NCBI GenBank assembly: GCA_013364255.1
Contig: CP054936.1
Location: 5,300,853-5,364,852 of the forward strand
DNA from: Streptomyces seoulensis
Lineage (GTDB): Bacteria > Actinomycetota > Actinomycetes > Streptomycetales > Streptomycetaceae
Length of the DNA: 64,000 bases
Direction of reading: 5' to 3'
A program made the translations under genes and the position numbers. This document shows, piece after piece, positions 38,061 to 46,030 of the stretch. The notes under the pieces were generated by a model. That model ran no database searches, was not told the DNA's origin, and saw nothing but the letters and a program-made list of their open reading frames with translations. Each line of letters starts with the position of its first letter. The stretch's first letter is position 1.

Positions 38061-39338
38061 GTGGGCCTTGTCGTGCAGAAGTACGGAGGCTCCTCCGTAG
38101 CCGATGCCGAGGGCATCAAGCGCGTCGCCAAGCGGATCGTGGAAGCCAAGAAGAACGGCAACCAGGTGGTTGTCGTGGTCTCCGCGATGGGCGACACGAC
38201 GGACGAGCTGATCGATCTCGCCGAGCAGGTATCCCCGATGCCTGCCGGGCGTGAGTTCGACATGCTGCTGACCGCCGGAGAGCGGATCTCCATGGCGCTG
38301 CTGGCCATGGCGATCAAAAACCTGGGTCACGAGGCCCAGTCCTTCACCGGCAGCCAGGCGGGCGTGATCACCGACTCGGTGCACAACAAGGCCCGGATCA
38401 TCGACGTCACGCCGGGCCGGATCCGGACCGCGCTGGACGAGGGCAACATCGCCATCGTCGCCGGTTTCCAGGGCGTCAGCCAGGACAAGAAGGACATCAC
38501 CACGCTCGGCCGCGGTGGCAGCGACACCACCGCCGTGGCGCTCGCCGCCGCCCTCGACGCCGAGGTGTGCGAGATCTACACCGACGTGGACGGCGTGTTC
38601 ACCGCCGACCCGCGGGTGGTGAAGAAGGCCCGGAAGATCGACTGGATCTCGTTCGAGGACATGCTCGAACTGGCCGCGTCCGGGTCCAAGGTGCTGCTCC
38701 ACCGCTGCGTGGAGTACGCCCGGCGGTACAACATCCCGATCCACGTGCGCTCGTCCTTCAGCGGACTTCAGGGCACCTGGGTCAGCAGCGAGCCGATCGA
38801 GCAAGGGGACAAGCAGGTGGAGCAGGCCATCATCTCCGGTGTCGCGCACGACACCTCCGAGGCCAAGATCACGGTCGTCGGCGTGCCCGACAAGCCGGGC
38901 GAGGCCGCCTCCATCTTCCGCACCATCGCCGATGCCGAGATCAACATCGACATGGTCGTGCAGAACGTCTCCGCCGCCGCCACCGGCCTGACGGACATCT
39001 CCTTCACGCTGCCCAAGGCCGAGGGCCGCAAGGCCATCGACGCGCTGGAGAAGAACCGATCCGGCATCGGCTTCGACTCCCTGCGCTACGACGACCAGAT
39101 CGGCAAGATCTCGCTGGTCGGCGCGGGCATGAAGACCAACCCGGGCGTCACGGCCGACTTCTTCACGGCGCTGTCCGACGCGGGCGTGAACATCGAGCTG
39201 ATCTCGACCTCCGAGATCCGCATCTCGGTGGTCACCCGCAAGGACGACGTGACGGAGGCCGTCCGCGCCGTGCACACCGCCTTCGGGCTCGACTCCGAGA
39301 GCGACGAGGCCGTCGTCTACGGCGGCACCGGGCGATGA
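38061..39338 (+). CDS. Aspartate kinase
   Basis: The 425-residue enzyme phosphorylates aspartate in the first step of the Lys/Thr/Met pathway. It has KYGGSSV (residues 7-13), the kinase domain with FTGSQAG and GRGGSDTTAVALAAAL, then two ACT domains (from about 265) that bind feedback inhibitors. GTG at 38061 follows GAGCGAGGAGCG. An internal GTG at codon 253 can start a beta subunit, as in the alpha2beta2 aspartate kinases of Corynebacterium and relatives. It is followed by asd. Confidence 0.97.
   Translation: MGLVVQKYGGSSVADAEGIKRVAKRIVEAKKNGNQVVVVVSAMGDTTDELIDLAEQVSPMPAGREFDMLLTAGERISMALLAMAIKNLGHEAQSFTGSQAGVITDSVHNKARIIDVTPGRIRTALDEGNIAIVAGFQGVSQDKKDITTLGRGGSDTTAVALAAALDAEVCEIYTDVDGVFTADPRVVKKARKIDWISFEDMLELAASGSKVLLHRCVEYARRYNIPIHVRSSFSGLQGTWVSSEPIEQGDKQVEQAIISGVAHDTSEAKITVVGVPDKPGEAASIFRTIADAEINIDMVVQNVSAAATGLTDISFTLPKAEGRKAIDALEKNRSGIGFDSLRYDDQIGKISLVGAGMKTNPGVTADFFTALSDAGVNIELISTSEIRISVVTRKDDVTEAVRAVHTAFGLDSESDEAVVYGGTGR
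38817..39338 (+). CDS. Aspartate kinase beta subunit, internal in-frame start
   Basis: In-frame GTG at codon 253 of the aspartate kinase gene is preceded by AAGGGGAC at six-base spacing. It gives a 173-residue protein made only of the two ACT domains. It corresponds to the lysC-beta start known in Corynebacterium glutamicum and mycobacteria. Confidence 0.6.
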   Translation: MEQAIISGVAHDTSEAKITVVGVPDKPGEAASIFRTIADAEINIDMVVQNVSAAATGLTDISFTLPKAEGRKAIDALEKNRSGIGFDSLRYDDQIGKISLVGAGMKTNPGVTADFFTALSDAGVNIELISTSEIRISVVTRKDDVTEAVRAVHTAFGLDSESDEAVVYGGTGR

Positions 39339-39363
39339 CCGTCCGGCGCGGGTGCGGGCCGCG

Positions 39364-40431
39364 ATGACCGTCCGACCGACGCTCGCGGTCGTGGGAGCGA
39401 CCGGGACCGTCGGCACGGTCCTGCTCCGGATCCTGTCCCAGCGCGCGGACGTCTGGGGCGAGATCCGGCTGATCGCCTCCCCGCGCTCGGCCGGCCGCAA
39501 GCTGGCCGTGCGCGGCGAGCAGGTCGAGGTCGTCGCGCTCTCCGACGAGGCCCTGGCCGGGGTGGACATTGCCCTGTTCGCCGTTCCCGACGAGGTCGCC
39601 GCCCGCTGGGCGCCCGTCGCGGCGGCCCAGGGCGCGGTCGTCGTGGACGGCTCCGGCGCCTTCCGCGCGGACCCCGAGGTGCCGCTCGTGGTGCCCGAGG
39701 TCAACGCGCACGCGCTGCGCCGCCGCCCGCGCGGGATCGTCGCCGGGCCCGGCTGCACCACGCTCACCATGATCGTGGCGCTGGGCGCGCTGCACGCCGA
39801 GTTCGGCCTGCGCGAACTGGTCGTCTCCTCGTACCAGGCGGTGAGCGGCGCGGGCCGGGCGGGCGTGGAGACACTGCGCCGGCAGCTGTCCCTGGTCGCC
39901 GGCACCGAGCTGGGCACCGCGCCCGGCGACGTGCGCCGGGCGGTCGGCGACGCCACCGGCCCCTTCACGGACCCGGTCGCGCTGAACGTGGTGCCGTGGG
40001 CCGGCGCGCCGCGCGAGGACGGCTGGTCCTCGCAGGAGATGGACGTGCGCGAGGAGACCCGCAAGGTCCTCGGGCTGCCCCGGCTGCCCGTCGCGGTCAC
40101 CTGCGTACGCGTCCCCGTGATCACCGCCCACTCGCTCACCGTGCACGCCCGTTTCGAGGACGAGGTGACGGTGGACCGCGCCCGCGAGATCCTCGCCACC
40201 GCCCCCGGCGTGGTGCTGTGCGACGACCCGGCCGCGGGCGAGTTCCCCACCCCGGCGGACGTGGTGGGCACCGACCCGACCTGGGTGGGCCGGGTACGCC
40301 GCGCCCTGGACGACCCCACCGCCCTGGAGCTCTTCCTCAGCGGCGACAACCTCCGCAAGGGCGCGGCCCTCAACACCGCCCAGCTCGCGGAACTCCTGGC
40401 GGCGGAATCCCTGGCGGCGGGACGGGCCTGA
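39364..40431 (+). CDS. asd: Aspartate-semialdehyde dehydrogenase
   Basis: This 355-residue NADPH-dependent enzyme reduces aspartyl phosphate, the aspartate kinase product. It has the nucleotide-binding VVGATGTVGTVLL, the catalytic cysteine in GPGCTTL, SSYQAVSGAGRAG, and HSLTVHARF near the C-terminus. The cysteine motif differs from the more usual GNCST. ATG at 39364 is chosen; GTG at 39352 is an alternative. It lies 25 bases after the aspartate kinase stop. Confidence 0.96.
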   Translation: MTVRPTLAVVGATGTVGTVLLRILSQRADVWGEIRLIASPRSAGRKLAVRGEQVEVVALSDEALAGVDIALFAVPDEVAARWAPVAAAQGAVVVDGSGAFRADPEVPLVVPEVNAHALRRRPRGIVAGPGCTTLTMIVALGALHAEFGLRELVVSSYQAVSGAGRAGVETLRRQLSLVAGTELGTAPGDVRRAVGDATGPFTDPVALNVVPWAGAPREDGWSSQEMDVREETRKVLGLPRLPVAVTCVRVPVITAHSLTVHARFEDEVTVDRAREILATAPGVVLCDDPAAGEFPTPADVVGTDPTWVGRVRRALDDPTALELFLSGDNLRKGAALNTAQLAELLAAESLAAGRA

Positions 40432-40823
40432 CCCGTCGTCCGCCGGGCGCCGGCCGTGGCCGGAAACCCCTGGCCAACGGCCGGTTCCTTTGTAGGATCT
40501 TCGTAAGAGCGTGTGGTCTGGCCAATGGTTAACACCACTTGAACCGTGCTGCCTCGGCGTCCGAAGATTTTCTCCCCCGCCCTCCGCAACCACGCGGACG
40601 GCGGGGAGCGTCTTTGCGGTCGCCCTCCGGGGGCCTGGGGACGCCGAGGGGCGCGGGGCGCCCCTGTCAGTCAACGACACAGGGGAAGAGCGGGACGCAT
40701 GAGGGCATGTGGGGCGCCGTCCGAGGTGCCGCCCGGCGCGGGGACGTGGCCGGCCGCGCCGCCCGGCGCGAAAGTGACACCCGGCACGTACAACCCCCGA
40801 GGGGGTGCGCGTGTCCAACTGGC
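40432..40823. other. Intergenic region before the sigma factor gene
   Basis: A 392-base region. It contains an AT-richer stretch (40486-40545, with TTGTAGGATCTTCG and GGTTAACACC) that could hold a promoter for the sigma factor gene. Frames open here do not look like protein, so I see no gene. The true sigma factor start may lie further upstream than 40824. Confidence 0.4.
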
Positions 40824-41540
40824 GTGGCAGAGGTACTCGACTTGTCCCCCAGGCTCTTCGAGCCGGGGGTGTCCCCGGCGGCGGCCGGCGGCGCCGCCCC
40901 GCGCCCGCTCCGCACGCCGCTCGGGCCGCGCATGCCCCGCATGCCGGGTCCGCCCGGCGGCATGCCGGTGATCGCCCCCATGCCCGCAGCGCGGCCCGCC
41001 CGCATACCCAGTCAGCGTGACGGCGCCGCCGAGGAGACCGCGGCGGCCGGCACCACCGTCGACCACCTCACCGAGACCTACCGCGCCCACTACCGCTCGC
41101 TGCTCGGCCTGGCCGCGCTGCTCCTGGACGACACCGCCTCCTGCGAGGACGTCGTGCAGGAGGCGTTCATCCGCGTCCACTCCGCCCGCAGACGGGTGCG
41201 CGAGCCCGAGAAGACGCTCGCCTACCTGCGCCAGACGGTCGTCAACCTCTCGCGCTCGGCGCTGCGCCGCCGCATCCTCGGCCTCAAGCTGCTGTCCAAG
41301 CCGATGCCGGACATGGCCAGCGCCGAGGAGGGCGCCTACGACCAGCTGGAGCGCGACTCCCTGATCCAGGCGATGAAGGGCCTCCAGCGCCGCCAGCGCG
41401 AGGTGCTGGTGCTGCGCTACTTCGCGGACATGACCGAGGCCCAGGTCGCCGAGACCCTCGGCATATCGCTCGGCTCGGTCAAGGCGTACGGCTCGCGCGG
41501 CATCGCGGCGCTCCGGGTCGCCATGGGGGCGCGGACATGA
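40824..41540 (+). CDS. ECF RNA polymerase sigma factor, SigE/Sig70 family
   Basis: About 238 residues. A Pro/Met-rich N-terminal extension (to about 75) precedes region 2 (HYRSLLGLAALLLDDTASCEDVVQEAFIRV) and region 4 (LQRRQREVLVLRYFADMTEAQVAETLGISLGSVKAYGSRGIAALR). The start is uncertain; GTG at 40824 gives MAEVLDLSP. It overlaps the next gene by four bases (ATGA), a typical sigma/anti-sigma arrangement. Confidence 0.9.
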   Translation: MAEVLDLSPRLFEPGVSPAAAGGAAPRPLRTPLGPRMPRMPGPPGGMPVIAPMPAARPARIPSQRDGAAEETAAAGTTVDHLTETYRAHYRSLLGLAALLLDDTASCEDVVQEAFIRVHSARRRVREPEKTLAYLRQTVVNLSRSALRRRILGLKLLSKPMPDMASAEEGAYDQLERDSLIQAMKGLQRRQREVLVLRYFADMTEAQVAETLGISLGSVKAYGSRGIAALRVAMGART

Positions 41541-42715
41541 GGGAGAACGCCGAGGGGCGCGACTCGCACGACCGCCACGAACCGTACGCGTGGCACGAGC
41601 CGACGCGGCCGGAGCAACCGAACACGCCGACGCACGCTGGGAACGGAACCGTGAAGAACAGCCCCGCCGAACAGGGCCCCGAGGGGTTCGACTCGGACGA
41701 GCTGGAACTGCGCAGGATGCTGCACCGGGCGGTCGAGGACGTCGAGCCGCGCGACGGCACGCTGGACCGTCTGCGGCGCGCGGTCCCGGCGCGGCGGGCC
41801 CGCAAGCGGCAGGCCGTGGTCGGCGTGGCCGCCGCCGCCCTGTTCCTCGGCACCGCCGTCCCCGCCCTGCTGCACGTCTCCCACACCACCGGCTCCGACG
41901 CCGACCCGGCCATCGCGGGCCAGGCGTCGCAGGCCCAGGGCGGCACCGGCCCGGGCAAGAACAAGGCCGGCGCGTCGAGCACCGCGGGCGGCGCCGACGG
42001 CAGGACCCGGGACCCGGGCGCCGACGGCAAGAAGAACGACCCCACGCACGACCGGAGCACCGCGCCCGGCGCCGGCGCCACCGCGGGCACGGCCGACCCG
42101 TCGGCGTCCGCGGGCACCGGCGCCCCCGTGTGCACGGCCACCCAGCTCGGCTCCGCCACCGGCGCGGCCGGCGCCCCCAACTCGGCCGGCGTCGTCTACG
42201 GCACCTTCCACGTCACCAACGTCTCCGACGGCAGCTGTACCGTCGGCGGCTCCGGCGCGGTGACGGCGCTCGCCAAGGGCGCGGCCGACGCCACGAAGAT
42301 CCAGGTCGTCCAGCACACCGCGGGCGACCCGGCGACCGGGCTGCCGGACCCCGCCACGGAGGCCCCCGGACTGGTCCTCGCACCGGGCGGGGCGTACGAG
42401 GTGAAGTTCGCCTGGGTGCCCTCCCAGACCTGCCCCGGCGGCGGAAGCGGCGGCGGCACCGGCTCCGGCGGCACCGAGACCGGCGCGCCCTCGCCCGACC
42501 CGTCGCCCACCCAGGGCGAAGGCGCGACGGACGGCACGAGCACCGGCCCGGACTCCGGCGCCGCCCCCCAGCTCGCCGCCGGGAACGCCGGCGAGGACAC
42601 GGGCAGCGTCGTGGTCTCCCACACCCCGGAGGGCGGCTCGGCCACGGCCGCGGCCACGGTCCCGGACGCCTGTGCCGGCACGGTCTACCGCACCGGAGTG
42701 CTGCCGGCCCCGTAG
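41537..42715 (+). CDS. Membrane protein coupled to the sigma factor (possible anti-sigma factor)
   Basis: A 392-residue protein with a charged cytoplasmic N-terminus (about 1-90), one membrane helix (about 95-115, AVVGVAAAALFLGTAVPAL) and a long Gly/Ser/Thr/Pro-rich extracytoplasmic region holding a cysteine-containing beta domain (PVCTATQLGS...). Translational coupling to the sigma gene suggests an anti-sigma role. I see no zinc-binding HxxxCxxC motif, so this rests on position. A shorter ATG-less start at the GTG near codon 39 is possible. Confidence 0.8.
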   Translation: MRENAEGRDSHDRHEPYAWHEPTRPEQPNTPTHAGNGTVKNSPAEQGPEGFDSDELELRRMLHRAVEDVEPRDGTLDRLRRAVPARRARKRQAVVGVAAAALFLGTAVPALLHVSHTTGSDADPAIAGQASQAQGGTGPGKNKAGASSTAGGADGRTRDPGADGKKNDPTHDRSTAPGAGATAGTADPSASAGTGAPVCTATQLGSATGAAGAPNSAGVVYGTFHVTNVSDGSCTVGGSGAVTALAKGAADATKIQVVQHTAGDPATGLPDPATEAPGLVLAPGGAYEVKFAWVPSQTCPGGGSGGGTGSGGTETGAPSPDPSPTQGEGATDGTSTGPDSGAAPQLAAGNAGEDTGSVVVSHTPEGGSATAAATVPDACAGTVYRTGVLPAP

Positions 42716-42784
42716 CCCCACGACCGCACCCGACCGCCGACGCGATCCCCGGACGACGCTCCGGGGACCGACCGCCTCGGACGA

Positions 42785-42862
42785 CGACGGGGGACGGCCT
42801 CAGCGGACGGCGACGGGGGACGGCCTCAGCGGACGGCGACGGGGGACGGCCTCAGCGGACGG
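42785..42862. repeat. Three perfect 26-bp tandem repeats
   Basis: Copies at 42785-42810, 42811-42836 and 42837-42862 begin CGACGGGGGACGGC and are identical. They lie between the convergent sigma-partner and SURF1 genes. They are followed by degenerate copies up to about 42915. Confidence 0.92.
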
Positions 42863-42905
42863 TTTCAGCGGATGACCGTGGGGGACCGGACGGCGGGGGA
42901 CCGCC

Positions 42906-43691
42906 TCAGACGACGACGGCGGGGGACTGCTCCTCGGGGACGAGCCCCAGCTCGGCGTCCCGGGCGGCCTCCACCTCGCGCCGCACCAGCCGGAACCACA
43001 TGAAGACCACGAACCCGGCGAAGACGAACCACTCACCGGTGTAACCGAGGTTCTGGAACGCCTTCAGGTCGAGCCCCGACCCCTCCGGCGCCTTCGCCGG
43101 CACCGCCTTCATCCCGGAGTCCGCCGTGTTGAGCGTCACCCACGCGTCGTACACCCGGTCCGGCACCAGGTTGACGAGCGAGGCCGCGCTGATCGCGCCG
43201 GTCTGCCCGGCCGGCAGCCCGCCCTGGGCGCTGACGCCGTTGTCACCGGGCGTCTCGGAGGCCTGCAACGCACCGGTGACCGTGACCTCGCCGGTGGGCG
43301 GGACCGGCGCCTTCGCCGCGTCCGCCGGCCCCGGCAGCCAGCCGCGCACGACGGGCAGCGCCTTGCCGGAGCCGGTCCGCAGCAGCGTCAGCACGTAGAA
43401 GCCGGACTTTCCGTCCAGCTCGCGGCCGGGCACCAGCAGCTGCCGGCCGTACCGGCCGGTCGCGGTGGTCTGCATGCCGGAGGTCCGCTTGTCGACGGGC
43501 AGCAGCCCGTCCAGCGGACGCGGCGCCTCCGTCCGGTACGAGGCGGCCTGCTTCGTCGCCGTCCGGTGCTCGTCCACCCGCGCGTCGAACCGGCTCAGCT
43601 GCCAGGACCCCATGAACACGCAGAAGGGGATGGCCAGCAGCGCGAAGACGTTGATGCCCCACCAGCGGGGCGTCAGCAGAAACCGGTACAC
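42906..43691 (-). CDS. SURF1-family cytochrome oxidase assembly protein
   Basis: A 261-residue protein with the two-helix SURF1 layout: N-terminal helix (WWGINVFALLAIPFCVFMGSWQLSRF), an extracytoplasmic domain with VVRGWLPGP and NLGYTGEW, and a C-terminal helix (FVFAGFVVFMWFRLVRREVE). SURF1 proteins help insert haem a3 into cytochrome c oxidase. The GTG at 43691 gives MYRFLLTPRWW; the frame remains open upstream but shows no conserved sequence there. Confidence 0.92.
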   Translation of the reverse strand: MYRFLLTPRWWGINVFALLAIPFCVFMGSWQLSRFDARVDEHRTATKQAASYRTEAPRPLDGLLPVDKRTSGMQTTATGRYGRQLLVPGRELDGKSGFYVLTLLRTGSGKALPVVRGWLPGPADAAKAPVPPTGEVTVTGALQASETPGDNGVSAQGGLPAGQTGAISAASLVNLVPDRVYDAWVTLNTADSGMKAVPAKAPEGSGLDLKAFQNLGYTGEWFVFAGFVVFMWFRLVRREVEAARDAELGLVPEEQSPAVVV

Positions 43692-43741
43692 GCCCCCCAC
43701 GGTACGGCCCCGCGGGACCCGCCCCGGCCGCGGGGTCGGAG

Positions 43742-43822
43742 TTTTCCACAGCCGGCCCGGGACCGGCCCGGTTTTCCACAGGCAGCTCGCCCGGGCGACG
43801 GCCGGTTGGCCGGTTGTCCACA
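43742..43822 (+). promoter_or_regulatory. Cluster of three DnaA-box-like sites
   Basis: TTTTCCACA occurs at 43742-43750 and 43772-43780, and TTGTCCACA at 43814-43822, all in the same orientation. TTGTCCACA is the preferred DnaA box of Streptomyces. The sites lie between the divergent SURF1 and S9 peptidase genes. They could titrate DnaA or regulate the flanking genes. This is not the chromosomal origin, as no dnaA/dnaN is near. Confidence 0.55.
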
Positions 43823-43873
43823 GGTTGGGGAGCGGGGCGGCGCGTCGCCGGCCCGGCCAGGCACTATGGGGCC

Positions 43874-45721
43874 ATGACTGAGAGCAACGGGACCGGCCCG
43901 GTGGACCGGCCGAGTCCGCGGGGACCGATCGAGGACATGCCGGACTGGGAGAAGCGCTTCCGGGCGCCACGGGTGTCGCTGCCCGACTGGGCCGAGGACG
44001 CGCCGGAGCGCTCCCTGTTCGTGTCCAACGCGACCGGGACGTACGAGCTGTACGCGTGGGACCGGGCCACCGGCGGCCAACGCCAGGTCACGGACCGTCC
44101 GAACGGCACGACGGACGGCGTGCTCTCCCCGGACGGCGAGTGGATCTGGTGGTTCGACGACAAGGACGGCGACGAGTTCGGCGTCTGGCGCCGCCAGCCG
44201 TTCGCCGGCGGCCCGGACGAACCGGCCGTGCCGGGCCTCGACCCGTCCTACCCGGCGGGCCTGGTCCTGGGCCGCGACGGCCGGACGGCGGTGGTGGGCC
44301 GCTCCACGGACGAGGACGGCACCACCCTGCACCTCGCGCACGTGGGCGCGGACGCGGAGCCGGTGGAGATCTACCGCCACCGCGAGTCGGCGGGCGTCGG
44401 CGACCTGTCCCACGACGGCACGCTGATCGCCGTCGAGCACACCGAGCACGGCGACGCGATGCACTCCGCGCTGCGCGTGCTGCGCCCGGACGGCACGACG
44501 GTGGCCGAGCTGGACGACACCAAGGGCGGGACGGTCGAGCTGGGCCTGGAGGCGCTGGGCTTCGCCCCGGTCACCGGGGACACCCGGCTGCTCGTCGGCC
44601 ACCAGCGGCGCGGCCGCTGGGAGCCGCTGGTGTGGGACGTGGTGACGGGCGAGGAGAGCGACCTCGCGCTGGAGCTGCCCGGCGACGTCAGCGCCGAGTG
44701 GTACCCGGACGGCTCCGGGCTGCTCGTCGTGCACAGCTTCGAGGCCCGCAGCGAGCTGTTCCGCTACGACCCGGCGACCCGCGCGCTCACCCGGATCGAC
44801 ACCCCGCCGGGCACGGTGTCCGGGGCGACGGCCCGCCCGGACGGCAGCGTGGAGTACCTGTGGTCCTCGGCCGCCGAACCGCCGGCGGTCCGCTCGACGA
44901 ACGGCGGCGTGGTCCTGGACCCGCCCGGCATGAAGTGCCCCGCCTCGGTCCCGGTGCACGACGTGTGGGTGGAGGGCCCCGGCGGCCGCGTCCACGCCCT
45001 GGTCCAGAAGCCGGCGGGCGCCACCGGCCCGCTGCCGACCGTCTTCGACATCCACGGCGGCCCGACCTGGCACGACAGCGACGCCTTCGCCGCGGGCCCG
45101 GCCGCCTGGGTCGACCACGGCTACGCGGTGGTCCGCGTCAACTACCGCGGCTCCACCGGCTACGGCCGGGAATGGACGGACGCGCTCAAGCACCGGGTGG
45201 GTCTGATCGAGCTGGAGGACATCGCGGCGGTCCGCGAGTGGGCGATCACCTCGGGCCTCGCGGACCCCGAGCGCCTGATCCTCACCGGCGGCTCCTGGGG
45301 CGGCTACCTCACCCTGCTCGGCCTCGGCGTCCAGCCCGACGCGTGGGCGCTGGGCATCGCCGCGGTCCCGGTCGCGGACTACGTCACGGCCTACCACGAC
45401 GAGATGGAGGCCCTGAAGGCCCTGGACCGCACCCTGCTGGGCGGCACCCCCGAGGAAGTCCCCGAACGCTTCGAGGCGTCCTCCCCGCTCACCTACGTCG
45501 ACCAGGTCAAGGCCCCGGTCTACATCTCGGCCGGCGTCAACGACCCCCGCTGCCCCATCCGCCAGATCGACAACTACGTCAAACGCCTCGCCTCCCGAGC
45601 GGCCCCCCACGAGGTCTACCGCTACGACGCCGGCCACGGCTCCCTGGTCATCGAAGAACGCATCAAACAAGTCCACAAGGAACTGACCTTCGCAACGAAC
45701 AACCTCAGCCCCCACGACTGA
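43874..45721 (+). CDS. S9-family prolyl oligopeptidase-type serine peptidase
   Basis: A 615-residue cytosolic peptidase. The N-terminal half is a beta-propeller with repeated DG/WS blades (for example LSPDGEWIWWFDDKDGDEFGVW). The C-terminal alpha/beta hydrolase domain has the nucleophile in GGSWGGY near residue 475, Asp in NDPRCP and His in GHGS near 588. It resembles the dipeptidyl peptidase/acylaminoacyl peptidase group and probably degrades short peptides. No signal peptide. ATG at 43874 is the start. Confidence 0.95.
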   Translation: MTESNGTGPVDRPSPRGPIEDMPDWEKRFRAPRVSLPDWAEDAPERSLFVSNATGTYELYAWDRATGGQRQVTDRPNGTTDGVLSPDGEWIWWFDDKDGDEFGVWRRQPFAGGPDEPAVPGLDPSYPAGLVLGRDGRTAVVGRSTDEDGTTLHLAHVGADAEPVEIYRHRESAGVGDLSHDGTLIAVEHTEHGDAMHSALRVLRPDGTTVAELDDTKGGTVELGLEALGFAPVTGDTRLLVGHQRRGRWEPLVWDVVTGEESDLALELPGDVSAEWYPDGSGLLVVHSFEARSELFRYDPATRALTRIDTPPGTVSGATARPDGSVEYLWSSAAEPPAVRSTNGGVVLDPPGMKCPASVPVHDVWVEGPGGRVHALVQKPAGATGPLPTVFDIHGGPTWHDSDAFAAGPAAWVDHGYAVVRVNYRGSTGYGREWTDALKHRVGLIELEDIAAVREWAITSGLADPERLILTGGSWGGYLTLLGLGVQPDAWALGIAAVPVADYVTAYHDEMEALKALDRTLLGGTPEEVPERFEASSPLTYVDQVKAPVYISAGVNDPRCPIRQIDNYVKRLASRAAPHEVYRYDAGHGSLVIEERIKQVHKELTFATNNLSPHD

Positions 45722-45772
45722 ACCCCGCCCCACGCATCACGGGCTGCGCCGGAGCGACCACCCCGGGGCGCA

Positions 45773-45964
45773 GGGGGCGTAGCCCCCGCCGGGGCGCCTG
45801 GCGGGTGGGGCCGCGCCCGGCCCGGGGGCGCGGGGGGGGGCGTAGCCCCCGCTGGTGCCGTGCAGGGAGCGGCGGCGCGAACCGCCCTGGGGGTGCAGGG
45901 GGCGAAGCCCCCGCCGGGGTCCAGGGGCGGAGCCCCTGGTGGGGTCGAAGGGGCGAAGCCCCTT
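45773..45964. repeat. Array of short GGGGC-GNA-GCCCC hairpins
   Basis: Five near-identical hairpins with a GTA, GAA or GGA loop occur at 45773-45787, 45836-45850, 45898-45912, 45921-45939 and 45948-45964, plus a related GGCGG/CCGCC one near 45871. Between them G/C-rich spacer pieces repeat (CCGCCGGGG). The array fills the 309-base gap between two convergent genes and may end both transcripts. Such REP-like hairpins are common between Streptomyces genes. Confidence 0.85.
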
Positions 45965-46030
45965 CTGTGGAGGGGAACAGGTAAGGGCGGCGGGGGCGAA
46001 ACCCTCCCCGCCCACCCCCCCCCGCACCCC

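Noticed and set aside
37155..40589. 1144-residue minus-strand frame
   Set aside because: Antisense to DUF5063, aspartate kinase and asd, all of which have intact motifs.
43742..43822. Chromosomal replication origin
   Set aside because: Only three DnaA boxes and no dnaA, dnaN or AT-rich unwinding region; better seen as a small DnaA-binding cluster.
45773..45964. CRISPR-like array
   Set aside because: Repeats are short self-complementary hairpins with irregular spacing and repetitive spacers; no cas genes nearby.
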